Assembly: GCA_037954325.1 (NCBI GenBank)
Contig: JBBMNZ010000003.1
Location: forward strand, 5,345,965 to 5,409,964
From: Fistularia commersonii
Lineage: Eukaryota > Chordata > Actinopteri > Syngnathiformes > Fistulariidae
Length of the DNA stretch: 64,000 nucleotides
Direction: 5' to 3'
The notes beneath the pieces were generated by a model. It saw only the letters and a list, made by a program, of their open reading frames with translations, did not search any database and had not been told where the DNA came from. The position numbers and the translations under genes are program-made. Of the stretch, positions 26,181-37,653 are shown piece after piece (position 1 is the stretch's first letter; each line of letters opens with the position of its first letter).

Positions 26181-27916
26181 GGATGTAATTAAGTTTATGT
26201 GCCTAAATATATATTTCTTTTCAAAAAAAGGGGAGTAGGGATGTTTATTTGGGGGTTGACTTTTTCATTTTGCATGAATGCGTTTTATTCCGGTACAATT
26301 TTAATTGTTTAAAACCAAAGAATACTGAGTTAGAGTTGAAACATTTCTGTGATTTATAGTCAACATCCTCGTAATTAATCGGCCAAATTCAGTGTCAGGG
26401 TCCAATTTGGAGGATTCATTTCAGATTTTACATTATGAAGTATCTCTTCTTTCGCATGGCTCTAAGTAATGTCCATTGGTCTGTGGTTGGCTGTATGACT
26501 GCACTTAGTTTATTACTATTTAACACTAACTATTTAACTATTTTAATCCTGTCGCATCATCGCTTGCTTTAGTTCCCATTTGCCGAATATTTTTACCTCT
26601 CAGCTGTTAGTCGACTGCAGCACCGGCTCTTTCAAGTGCATCCAATCAGCCCCCAGCCTGCCCTCGTGTTTGACACAAATTTTTTTGCAGTTTGTCAAAT
26701 TTGTTTGTAACTTAGCCTTTTGTAATGGTTATTTAGTTTCCCCTTTTCTTTCCTCGTTCTTCAGTGCATTACATCTTGACCTCTGTCCTGACTTAACAAA
26801 TGAACCAAAACTGCTAGATTTCCTGCCACCGGCATTTGAGTTCGCACATCTACCTCTTTCAGATAAAGAACCGATCAATAATGGCTTAACGTATATATTT
26901 TAAATCGGAACGGGATGCCTGTTTGTGTGACCAAGATTTTTTTTTTTTTTGGATTGATCATCTCACACACAACCAGAAAGAGCCATCTTGGAGAAACATG
27001 AACATCTGGATTCAGTATCATGATTTACACTGCTGGGTTTAGTGGTTTACGTGAGATTGGTCTCCTGAATAATCCCACAATCCCTTGTTTGACAATGTGG
27101 TTGAAATAGGAATCCCTGCTTTTGTATCCTGGAAATGAACAGCCTTATTTATATCATTTGTTTTGCTCCCTGTACTCTTCACTGCGAACTGCTTTAACTA
27201 GTAATAAATGCAATTTAACTCCAGTATAAAGAGACAGTTCTCGGAGTTTATCTCTGCGTTAGATTTAAAAAAAATAAATAGGACGAAAACCCTCATCATG
27301 CAGCGAAGATTACCTTTCCTCCGAGTAATGATTAATTTAAAAGGTTCACATAATGTGTCTATGGGTGCAGTAACCGATTTGAAACCGATAAAGAGATATA
27401 TAAATAAATAAAACTTCTTTGCAGGAATCCCTGCTGTGGAGTTGTCACACGCTGATATAAACCGATCCTGTCAGCTTGCAAAACAAGGACTTTGAGTTTA
27501 CAGTCTTTGACACGGGTATGTTCCCTGGAGGATTACGTTGCACCGCGACCACAGCGTGCTCGCTCAATATGGGACCAGTTCAAAAAATTTGATAACCCCC
27601 ATCAATCATTTCATTTCATTCAGGAGGGACATAGGTCCAAGATTTGAAAAAAAATAGGGAATAATGCCATCTTCCACAAGTGTAGGATATCAATATGAGA
27701 CTATGAGATATACTGTATAACAACCATTGACGTGTGCAATTTATTTTATTTTCACTGCTGTACTGCATTTTTCTTGAAAAAAAAAATTATTTTTTGCTTT
27801 TTTTCTTTTACCCCCAATATTGATCCACATGACGGTACTGTGTCCTCCCACACGATGACAACAGAAAACATCCACTTCCACAATATAAAGTCAGCCATGG
27901 TAACTAGAAATCCAGT
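26181..27916. other. Intergenic, no gene
   Basis: AT-rich DNA with a T-tract at 26937-26951. The open frame 26580-26903 has no recognisable domain. Confidence 0.45.
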
Positions 27917-27924
27917 ATTTAGCC

Positions 27925-28445
27925 CAGGGATGGGCAAACTTTTTGGCCCAGGGGCCGCATTGACTTTTGAATTTGACAGACGGGCCGGGTCAGCACAAGA
28001 TACGATACATATATATATATATATATATGGCACATTTGTTAACAGTACATATCAGACTCGTCTGACATTTGTCTGACGTTGTGTGACATCTGCTTTGAAA
28101 ATAAAACCAGCTCTGTTTTGAAGGCTTTAACGTCTCCTTGCATTTCCTTGCACAAACCGTTTTTTTCCCTTGTAGCTTCACATCCAGCTCATTCATGTGT
28201 GTCAGTATGTCCACAGTAAAGGCTAAATCACTAAGCCAATCTGTGTCATTCAGCTCAGGAAAATTCTCAAGTGTTCTCAAGTAGCTCCAAAAATGAAATA
28301 ATCCCCTGTTTGAGCTCCTACATCCATTGATCCAATCATTCAATCATGCACATTAATTATGAATTCTGTACCGATCTTTGGCGGGCCGGATTAAAATGAC
28401 CAACGGGCCGGATGTGGCCCGCGGGCCGTAGTTTGCCCACCCCTG
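27925..28445 (-). mobile_element. Second internally deleted hAT-type element
   Basis: The ends cagggatgggcaaacttttt and gtagtttgcccacccctg are inverted repeats. Both sides carry the cggcccgcggg/gggccgg-rich subterminal sequence typical of this hAT group. The flanks share tttagcc (27918-27924 and 28447-28453), seven of the eight bases expected for a hAT duplication. A short (AT)n run lies at 28008-28028. The strand follows the transposase remnant. Confidence 0.82.
28085..28330 (-). pseudogene. hAT transposase fragment (internal/C-terminal region)
   Basis: The minus-strand translation includes ELNDTDWLSDLAFTVDILTH and NELDVKLQGKKTV, then KETLKPSKQ. In the GTF2IRD2-related hAT transposases this order (DPxWLxDLAFxxDxTxHLNxLNxxLQGK) lies in the C-terminal half, well past the zinc finger. 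Only this piece remains between the terminal repeats, so it cannot encode a transposase. It retains a different protein segment from the hAT copy at 16.7 kb. Confidence 0.75.
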
Positions 28446-28529
28446 GTTTAGCCTGTCTATGTTAGCACAGTGCTGTGGACTACTTTGGTATTTTCATGGG
28501 TTTCCAGCCCCAGGATGGTATCAATTCAT

Positions 28530-28650
28530 ACATTTTAATCTCATGTGTGGCAAGATACTTGCCCAAACCCCAAGTTGCCCCCGATGGCCAGGTTAGCACT
28601 TTGCATCACAGCTATGTTGCCATCAGTGGATGAGTCTGTGTGTGCAAGCT
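28530..28650. repeat. Dispersed teleost repeat fragment
   Basis: gcaagatacttgcccaaacc, ccaagttgcccccgatggcc and gctatgttgccatcagtg occur in the order seen in a common non-autonomous fish repeat. Recognised by eye, family unnamed. Confidence 0.5.
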
Positions 28651-29340
28651 CATTTGCCATTGGCCAAATTAAAAATACATTAGATAGATCTTGGGCATTA
28701 GTCCTGTACTGTAACCAATCATGATGGTTCCTGATGTGTTATCAACAAAAGTCAGATCATCAGTGCACTTCCAGTACGGCCCGGGAATCACAAATGGTTC
28801 GAACTGTTTGTGATGGTGTGGTTCTAATGTCACACACTTAACATCACACGCTCTACCAGGCGTTTATATTTTTTATATAATTTTATATATGTTTATGACC
28901 AATGTTTGCAATGTGGGGAAAGTCCGATAGAGGTGATAAACATGGGATTTCTTCTTTTTTTTTTTAAAGCATCTTTGAAATTGGAACACCATTTCCAATG
29001 AGTTAATATCCGCTTGCAGAATAACACATTGTAAAATAAAGTCACATTGTTTTAGACATTTCTGGAGTGCTTTAAAAAGTTTTTTTTTTTTCTCTCCTGT
29101 TTTTTCTCCTGTTTTATGCTTTAATTCACAAAGTCTTTGAATGATTATGTTGAAAAAGATATTTAATTCATGGAGGTTTTTAATTATTTTTATGACCGCG
29201 TGCTGAAATAGTGGGTTCTTGCGTACGGCGCGAATTAACAGTGCTTACAATTGGAAATAATCCTTTGCAGATCAAATGAGATAAATCGCTCTCTTGAGAA
29301 TGACAGGACAGCAACAACCTATTTCCTATTTACAGTGAAC

Positions 29341-29404
29341 TGCGTGTGTGTGTGTGTGTGTAAGAATGTCTTTGCGTGTGCGTGTGTGTGTGTATGTGTG
29401 TCTC
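29341..29404. repeat. (TG)n tracts
   Basis: Two imperfect TG tracts (29341-29362 and 29374-29404) broken by taagaatgtctt. Confidence 0.9.
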
Positions 29405-29506
29405 TTTGTATCCGGGTGTTGCATGTGTATTGGGAGGGGATCTGTTTTTGGAGCGCATATTATTTAACCCCAAGTGCTATCAGCGTGATTTACACACAGG
29501 CATGTA

Positions 29507-29550
29507 CGCACACACACACTTACACACACACAAACACACATACACCAGTG
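29507..29550. repeat. (CA)n tract
   Basis: Imperfect CA repeat with ctta and aa interruptions. Confidence 0.9.
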
Positions 29551-29691
29551 AACTCATCTTTTTTCTTTTTTTTCTATTCTCTTTGTTTATTAGATTAAGC
29601 GTTCTCACTTCCTGTCTTGTCCCTGCTTTTGCACAAGAATGACAGAGGTCTTCCTGCCAAAAAACACGAATTGAACACTTGCTTTGTCTTT

Positions 29692-29714
29692 CACACACAC
29701 ACACACACACACAC
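29692..29714. repeat. (CA)n microsatellite
   Basis: About eleven perfect CA units. Confidence 0.95.
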
Positions 29715-31487
29715 TTAGATACACGTCTACTAAGGAAGCAAAAACGAATAAAACTTGATGGATGAATTAATTGATTGACACACACACACATACTAACGTA
29801 TTGTTCCCAGCAGTAATGTAATCTTGCCTCAGCTGCTGGCTTCATCAAACTGATGTAATAGGAAACTCAGTATTTATGTTTTATTTTTTTTTGGATGGAT
29901 TGAGTTGAGGGAGAGAGGCAGGGGTGTGACGAGGTTACAACCCTGAAGTGAGTCGCTCGGCTCCGTCGGGCCCGGCGGAGGAGGCGAAGGTAGAGAGAGA
30001 AAGAAGAGGCAGAATGGGAAATGGAATTAGATGACTTAGAATTACCATTCAATGAAAAACTGAGGATCTGGGTTGTTAAACGGATGGAGGGAAAGGAGAG
30101 AGACTTATAAAATGGACAGGTTGCAGGTGGAGGAATAGAGTAAGAAAAGAGATGGAGGGGGGGGTGTTGATTGAACACAGTTGAGAGGGTGATTGTTTTT
30201 GTTTTTTTCTTTGCATTTCACATGGCTTTTATTCTGTGAGTGCAATGGTCAATAAATGTGTATGCGCCTGTGCATGTGTGTGTGCGTGTGTGTTTATAGA
30301 TACGAGTGCAGTGTAGTGTGATATAGCAAGGCTATTACATGCAGGAAATCCCTTGGCAGGGACTTGTAATGTATAAAGTAATGTAATACTATGTCAATAG
30401 GAGCAGGGCAAACTGCTCTGTTGGTGATACGCAGATGTAATAATAATGAGAGGGAAAGCTTAAAAACATGATCGTCCACCTGTTTGTGTGTACATGTGCA
30501 TGAGTGTGTGTGTGTAACTTCACGCTTGCACAACTGTGAAAGTATTGATTTCAATGGGACATGGTCAGGTGGAACATGTATGATGGGGCGATTCCAAGAG
30601 TTTTTCAATTTGTTCCGGTAAAATAAAGCCCATAGTGGTATCAAATTGTGGGGCTCTAATTAAAAACGTTTGTTTTATTATTGTGGTTGAATTACATTCC
30701 TGGCAGTGTGATACATGATTAAAATTGCTTTATAAAAAGTATACAAAGTTTGTCATCGCATTGTAAGATAGTTGGTGTCTGGCAGAGAGCGAGATGAGAA
30801 ACTCATTGGCATTATTTGTATCTTTCAGGTGAACACAAAGAAAAAGGCTGGGCATTACACAACATCAGGGATTAAAAATTCTTTTTTTCTTTCCAAGCCA
30901 AAGACCAGGGATTTTCGGGGAGGGGCAATCAATATTGCCAAGGTACTAAAATAGCTCAACCTGGGGAAAATGACCGCCAATGCGTTGAGAAAAACTTCAG
31001 AAATCAGTAGGGCTTCAGTAGCCCACCCTGTCCTCTGCTTCACTGGAGTGAGCCGCTGCAGTCTGGTAGAGGGAGCCATCTTGGCAGGAGTAAATCTTTG
31101 TTTTTGTATTTGTTCTTTATTTTTCTGCAGAGGGTCAGACATCAGTTGCAGCACAGACAGGGATGATGTTATTATCATAAGACAGAGGTCACTGAATGCT
31201 GAATCACTTACTCGGATGTGCATTCATTTGGTACGACCACATGATTGTCATCCCAGACCCTGCTGGATAAGAATATTCTTAATAAAATAGCACATTAAAA
31301 CCTACTGCTGCAATTAGAACAAAAACAAAAGGAAAAAAAAATACAACAAAACCAATTTAAACTGAAATTTGATTACAAAGGCACAGCGCATGATTTTGCT
31401 TATATATTTCAAAGAACTGTGTATACTTCTCTTTTATTGTCAGACTATTGAGTGTCAAAATTCAATATGATTTCTTAATTATCCCCT

Positions 31488-31686
31488 AGTTGGATCCCAA
31501 CAGGCGGCCTTGCCGGTCAGATTTGCATGTTCTTCCAGTACCACAGTCCAAACAATTCCTGTGGGTTCATTGGAGAACCTTAAGTGCGTGGATGCACTGT
31601 ATGAATAAGAGAGTGGACGGTTATATGTCTCTATATGTGGCCTGGGATCAACTGCCGACGGTTGCTGTAAATAATCCCGCCTGGTA
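31488..31686 (+). repeat. V-SINE-type SINE, shortened
   Basis: It begins near a B box (agttggatcccaacaggcgg). The core is partly deleted (agatttgcatgttcttccag, then accacagtccaaac), followed by gggttcattggagaacct and tatgtctctatatgtggcc. The terminal tail is missing. Confidence 0.65.
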
Positions 31687-31964
31687 AATGTGAAAACAAA
31701 CAGCGGAGAGCAGTGCATCTTACATCATCAGTGTGTTGATGGAGGCCAGCTGGTGAATGAAAAACTTAAATACCAGATTCAGTATCAGAGAAACTTCATT
31801 TTTCCCGCGAGGCTATTGGAGGCCTAGCATAGCATTCTGGAGCAGATCAGACATCTCTATACAAAATAAAAATTTAAAAAAGCGAAAGTAAGGTAAACTC
31901 CAACAACTGTAATTAATGTTATCAGCGAGACGTTCTAGAAATATTTGTCAGTATCATTTTGTAG
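31687..31964. other. Spacer between two SINEs
   Basis: No gene or element recognised. Confidence 0.4.
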
Positions 31965-32247
31965 CAGGAGGGGTTGCAGCAGTTAGCATTTGAACCTCAC
32001 ACCAAGAAGGTTCCTGGTTCAACTCCACCAGCAGCCTTGCTATGCAGTGTTTACATGTTCTCCCCGTGTCTGCAAAGGTTTTCCTCCAGAGTCTCCACTT
32101 TACTCCTGCAATCCAAAAACATGCAGTAGGATCCAGTGGAGAGCCTAAATCACCCAGACAAATGAATATTTGTACATCTCTATATGTAGCCGTGTTTATG
32201 GCGACAGGTGGGACAGGCTCCGGCAGCCCCTCGCTTTTTTATTGTGT
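31965..32247 (+). repeat. V-SINE-type SINE with tRNA-like head
   Basis: The head includes cagcagttagcatttgaacc and ggttcctggttcaactcc (A- and B-box-like). The core reads gtttacatgttctccccgtg and ccaaaaacatgcagtaggat. The 3' half keeps gacaggtgggacaggctccg but lacks the tail repeat. Confidence 0.7.
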
Positions 32248-33879
32248 GTGAAAATGGAGAACATGATGTGTGTTTTTTTTGTTTTGTTTTTTTTTAACAA
32301 AAACTGATATGAGACATAATCAGGCACTTGTAAACGAGAGTGAATCAAGCGGGTAGTTTTGATTTACATTTTGGTCAACTTGGATTTTTCATTTACATAA
32401 ACACCCAATGCATGTTGAAAAATCCCTTTTTTTTTTTTTTTTTTTTTTTTTTATGAAAATGCCAGTGAGGAGCAGCCTTTTTGAAACTTCAGTTTAAAAA
32501 GACCGTATAATCAGTCACAGACACACCTTCAAACGCTGGGATGGAAATGAATGAGGCAAAACAGGATCTCGAGCTATTCTATGTATTTTTTTTTTTGTGT
32601 GTGTGTGTAATTTCAAGAAGACACGGATGAGCATGTGAAGGATGAATGATTACCACAAGCCATAACTCTCAAAGTAAATATAACATGTCCGTGTTTTATA
32701 AAGAAAGCCTTGGGAAAAACTGACGTTATCTTTTGGAGCAGGTTCTGCTCCACTGTCAGTCATGTAATAGAACATGCCTCATCCCACCGGCATCTGCATT
32801 CAACCGCCGACTTTTGAATGTCATTGTTTTCACCCTAAATAAATCAAAGTGATGTTGAACAGAGCAGGACAGGATGATTTGCTTCTCTTTCTCATCACTG
32901 CCTTTTCCTTTGCTGGGCTGCGGGGTAATTTTGGCTTTAAATTATTGAATTTTTATTCGACGCATTCGAGATTTACACCTTTCACGCTCTTCGTTTTGGA
33001 GCGGCATCGCCACTAGCTTTGTATCATAGGGTCTGCACTGCCATGGAGGGGATTTCAAACAAACCACCGGTTGAAGATTACCTGAAAATATATTAGCGAG
33101 AGCCTGCCAAGTTGCCATGGACACAGAAATGTCCATGGTAAATTGTAAGAATACTAGAAATGTGTAAGGATTTCATTCTCAGAGGATTTTCTTTAGTTTC
33201 CCAAGTAATGTCATAAGGACTTTGGCGGAAGCATATGCCTGCTGAGTGCACTCCAAGTTCAGCTTGCCTGTTGTACTTTTTTTCTTTGATTTTCTTCTTT
33301 CTTTCTTTTTAAATTTTTTTTTTTTATAGAAAAAAAAAAGAAATGAGGTGTTTTTCATGCCCATGAATCACTTGAAGACGACCTCACATTTCTCTCAGTT
33401 TGGCCTTGTATTTGTTAAGTGGTATAAAATATGATCCAAAAAAAATTGAAATGATCATGACTGTCAGTCATTTTTTTTTTTTTTTCCAACCCATCTTGAA
33501 ATGTGCTGTGATTCTGGCTGCCCTTAAATTTGGTGCAAAGAGATTCGAGATCTGAAACCGGAGGGGTAGCACAGAGCGCTAGTCTCCCAAGACGATAATG
33601 GACACTTGGACGTTTTCTTTTCAAATGATGCACGGATAGATGAAGGACCTTTACGTTTGTTTCATGTATTTTTTTTTTCCGCTGTTGGAAAACAGAGTCA
33701 CAGGGCCCTGCAGGGACCCCCAAATTGACAATTCAGCAATATGAAATAGAAAGACCAAGCGTGATCTCAGGAGAGTTTGCTGGCATAACGGAAAGTGTTC
33801 TTGAAAAAGTATATATTTGTCCAATGTTTTGAGTGACTCTGGTACAAGGGAATGAGTAGTAATGCATAAGAATTCGTCT
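32248..33879. other. Intergenic, no gene
   Basis: It holds a 25-base T-tract at 32428-32452 and T/A tracts near 33310-33340 and 33470. A short stretch at 32990-33140 is less biased and contains gttgccatggacac, which resembles an RFX X-box. Unverified. Confidence 0.4.
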
Positions 33880-34512
33880 TTGGGGCTTCTCGGTCATTTG
33901 GGTCATTGCTTGCCATCAAATCTCATCGTGGCTTCTGGACTTTGTTTTCTCTTTGAGACGTTTCAACTTCTCATCTGAGAGGCTTTTTCAGTTCTAACAG
34001 ACCGTGGGGACTTTACGATCTATGGCTGCTGGGGTTAGAATTGGGAGTTGGTCCAAGAGGGTTTGTAATGGTAATAAGCGACTTAATCACCGTCAAATCT
34101 TCCAGTGGCAACTAGACTTGATTTTTCTTTTCTCTTGAAGATATTTCAAATGTAATCCAAGAAGTTTCTTCAGTTCAGGCGAGTCCAGTTGCAAAAACAA
34201 AAAGAAAACCCAGATGACCGAAACGCTTTTTACGCACAATTGAGACATTTTGTAGAAAAGAGGTTGAACGGAGTTATGTTAATGTCCATGTAGTTATGTG
34301 TGTGTCGTTCGAACGACCCCGTTCAATCTAGTTGACGCAAAACAACTTACATATTAACGAAAAACCTTCTTAATGGGGACCAACGCACGGCGCAAAACCG
34401 AAAACTTGCCACGGTCTATTAGAACTGATAAAGCCTTTAGGATGAGAGGTCAAACGCCTTCAAGGAAAAACCGAGTCCAGTTGCTACGATAAGATTTGAC
34501 AAAGATTAATGC
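33880..34512. repeat. Inverted pair of a dispersed fish repeat with hammerhead-like motifs
   Basis: Minus-strand sequence from about 34140 to 33880 and plus-strand sequence from about 34170 to 34512 share the same blocks: ccacggtctgttagaactga (34411-34428 in the + copy, with changes), agcct...gatgagaggt, aaacg, agtccagttgc and a gatttgac. Two reverse-oriented units thus abut. I recognise the unit as a repeat common in teleosts. Attribution to a Penelope-like retroelement is inference. See the finding on the ribozyme-like core. Confidence 0.6.
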
Positions 34513-36600
34513 ATTGCACCACGATGTTTTAAATGTTTTTAATACAGCAAGGCTACTTTGGGGAATTGCTTCAGTTATTAAGATCTATTCACAGCTGAAT
34601 GACCCATGTACTGTCTAGGTAGAACAGAGGAACATCCTCTCACTAGTCCAAACATTTCCACTTTTCAGTCTGGCCTCTGTGTTATTCATCCACTGCTCTA
34701 CAAAAAAATCTAAGGGGAGCACTTGGCCATGACTTTGTGCTAACATGTAAAATAAAAAAAAATAAAAACATTTTTTTTTATTAGGCCTTGATCTAATCTG
34801 CTGTGCAGGTCTTTTCTTCATTGGAATGCTTGTTTGCTGGATATGGCGGCACAAATCTGAATTCTACTACCACTGCTAAAAAAACATAGTATTTGTAGCA
34901 GTGGTAATTATCAGTATGGTTAAATGTCTCTCTCATCTATATTATATTTCCTTTCAATCTCATTTGGCAAGTCCCCAATGGCATTACATTACACACAAGC
35001 ATTAATGATTCCTGTTACTTTTGAGCACCTGGACTCCAGTCAAAGGACAATTCAATGCACCGAGCATGAAATCAGTGAAATCAGCTGCAATTTTAGTACA
35101 TCCAGTACAATGAACTGACTCTGTGTGTTCACTCTGTGCACTGTTTGCACTGAGCCATCCATCATGACAACATCTGCCCCTAAGTCAGTACAAAGGGGAC
35201 GGGGGGGGGCAAGGCATCTCTGATAAAAACTTATTGCTTTCAGTCATTGACCTTCTGCAGACATCAACATTAAATTTGAGGAATATTTGAGTCTGACTTA
35301 AATTTACAAATATTTCAAAAATTATCAGTAGCCCAATGTTGCTTTCTTTATGACTTAGTTTCGATCCACAAAACATTTGGTTTTCAGTAAATAAATCCCT
35401 ACGTTTCAAGTAAGTAATATAAGACACGACTTTGCATTGTGTCTCCCAGTATGTTAAGGTTAGGAAAACACAAATGAAACCTGTTCAGGGCTTGAATATC
35501 AACTTCAAATTGAGGCAACACTATCGCAGATAATAATTCAACATCCACTGCAAACCTCTTGATCATCCCCTTCCCCTAATTTATCTAATAATGATAACAA
35601 TAATAATCCATTTAATTCATAAACCCAAGGTCTCCTTACAATAATAATTGTTGCCCATTGGGTAATGTTGATTTAATCTGTTGAAAACATTCCCCCGAAT
35701 AAAGAAAAATTTCAATCAGGATGCAACAGAATCATTCCTGCAACAGTTTTTACTCATAAATGATGTTTGCCATGTGGTCGGACTCACTGTTACCGACCAA
35801 AACCATGTTAATCAATGCAAATCTTTTTGTTGCATCTTTGACCGACACATGTAGGTATCCAGTGTATGCTGTAGGGTTGGTACAAAATATTGCATTTATT
35901 ACATAGGAATATGATATTGATACACTAATGCAAAAAGCAAAAAGTGTTTTAGTAAATATAGATGCTGCATTCAGCACTAAAGCGAGAGTATATTCATTCC
36001 AAAAAAAGCATTACGGCGACCGAACCAAAATGCTGGCTAGAAGCAGGAGGCTGTTGAGAGTCTCTCCTTTGGTGCCCCTGCTGTAAACGGCGAAATGGAA
36101 ATGGTAAGTTCTTGTTTCCGAATCCGACACACCCTCATATTTTATATATTTGCGAGATGGCAGGCTGGCGACAAAAGAGGGTGCAGTTGAGTGGCCTGAC
36201 TGTCCCCAGCCGCTCTGTTTGTACTTCCATATAAGTCCTGGATGGCTGCAGATGTGTGCGAGGTGTGAAAGCCGAGTTAGTGCAGGCAGAAACAGAGCAG
36301 GTTGAGGCAGCACTCTACTAAATGAACACACACGCAAACACACACCATACTTAATGTGAAGAAAACGAGCTACTTAAGGGTTCTTGAGCGTTCCCCTCTT
36401 GAGTATTTGTTTATTGGCTGTGAGCACACTTACTCCTGCCGTTGAGCGCGCCGCGTCCCCCTCAGCTCTTCAGCGCCAACAAATGCAACGGGGAATGAAG
36501 CCGTGGTGTAAGCGGACAAACAGGCCTTTTCTCATTTCCAAACAAATGCGCGTTCCCCCCGGGGGAGGGGGAACTCCTTTTCTCTTCCTTTTAACCCCCT
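34513..36600. other. Intergenic, no gene
   Basis: AT-rich to mixed DNA with a G-run near 35201. The minus open frame 36011-36343 has no recognised domain. From 36430 to 36600 the DNA is GC-richer, with a cccccgggggag block, but has no identifiable element. Confidence 0.4.
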
Positions 36601-37494
36601 GACGTGTCGGTGAGAGGGAAATCTAGACTTTTTTTTTTTTTTTTTGTCTGACAAATTAAAAACCAATTATGTTTTCATTTCACGCTCTTTTACCGTGCCT
36701 TGCAATAAAAAAAAAAAAAAGAAAAAATAGGATAGAGATTCAGGAAGAAGGTGGAGGGGAACACAGAAGAGACTGTTACTGTTAACTCTTCCCAAATGCT
36801 TTTCTTTGATATAGCGCTCCCTCTTTTTCTCCGTACCCGGTTGTGTCTTTTCTCTTTCCTGGAAGGTGGCCGCAAAGACTGCAAAGACATTAAAGTGAGA
36901 TATTAAGGCACGTGCAGTTCAACATAACCATAATGAAAGTAATCTATAGGACTCTTATGTGGCCTGCGTTAAAGGTCATCACTCATACATATAGTATGGT
37001 ACTTCTAAGTGAGACACACACCCTACATCAGAGATAGTGTAATACCAGAGATGTTATTAATGTGTGTATTGTGAGAAAGGGGAAAAAAAAATCAAACATT
37101 GGTGTGTTGCCCTCGAGTACACAAGTGATTAATTGGACAAGAGAGCACAACAGACACCATTAGTTCACCCCAGTCATCTCGTTAGTAAGTCCCTGGGGAC
37201 CTTGTTGACGTGTTAGATTCCCACTTTCTGTCACACATACACACATACACACACACACACATATGCACACAGACATGTTTCCTTTATTTTACCCCCCTGC
37301 CGATCTATTTTCAATCCATCTCCCTTCTCGATACGGCTCAAAGCTTTGACTTCTGCCCCCTTTTTGTCCTGACTTTCAACACGTTGCCCACGCATTGTCA
37401 GTCAGTCGTCCCACACCTTGCAGTGCAACCCTGACACCCCCCCCCCACACACACACACACACACCTACACCTACTTCCACCGCTGTCACTATAA

Positions 37495-37600
37495 GACTTT
37501 TAATTAGGAAGAGTTAAAAATTACGAGCCCGGAAAACAGGTTAGCTTTAATTGCCTTGTAAGGTAATTGCAAAGAAAGGAAAAAGGGAAGTTAGTGCGGT
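37495..37600. promoter_or_regulatory. Candidate enhancer-like stretch (compositional guess)
   Basis: It contains acttttaattaggaag, agctttaattgcc and gtaaggtaattgc, which are three homeodomain-type TAATTA/G sites within 70 bases, just left of a TG array. No functional or conservation evidence is available. Confidence 0.2.
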
Positions 37601-37605
37601 TAGTA

Positions 37606-37608
<3 letters not shown>

Positions 37609-37651
<43 letters not shown>
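37609..37651. repeat. (TG)n microsatellite
   Basis: About 21 perfect TG units. Confidence 0.97.

Positions 37652-37653
<2 letters not shown>

Larger units (their letters stand above)
28651..31487. other. Intergenic with TG and CA tracts
   Basis: No gene. It holds TG tracts at 29341-29404, CA tracts at 29507-29550 and 29692-29714, and T-tracts near 28958 and 29080. Open frames here mainly translate those dinucleotides. Confidence 0.45.
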
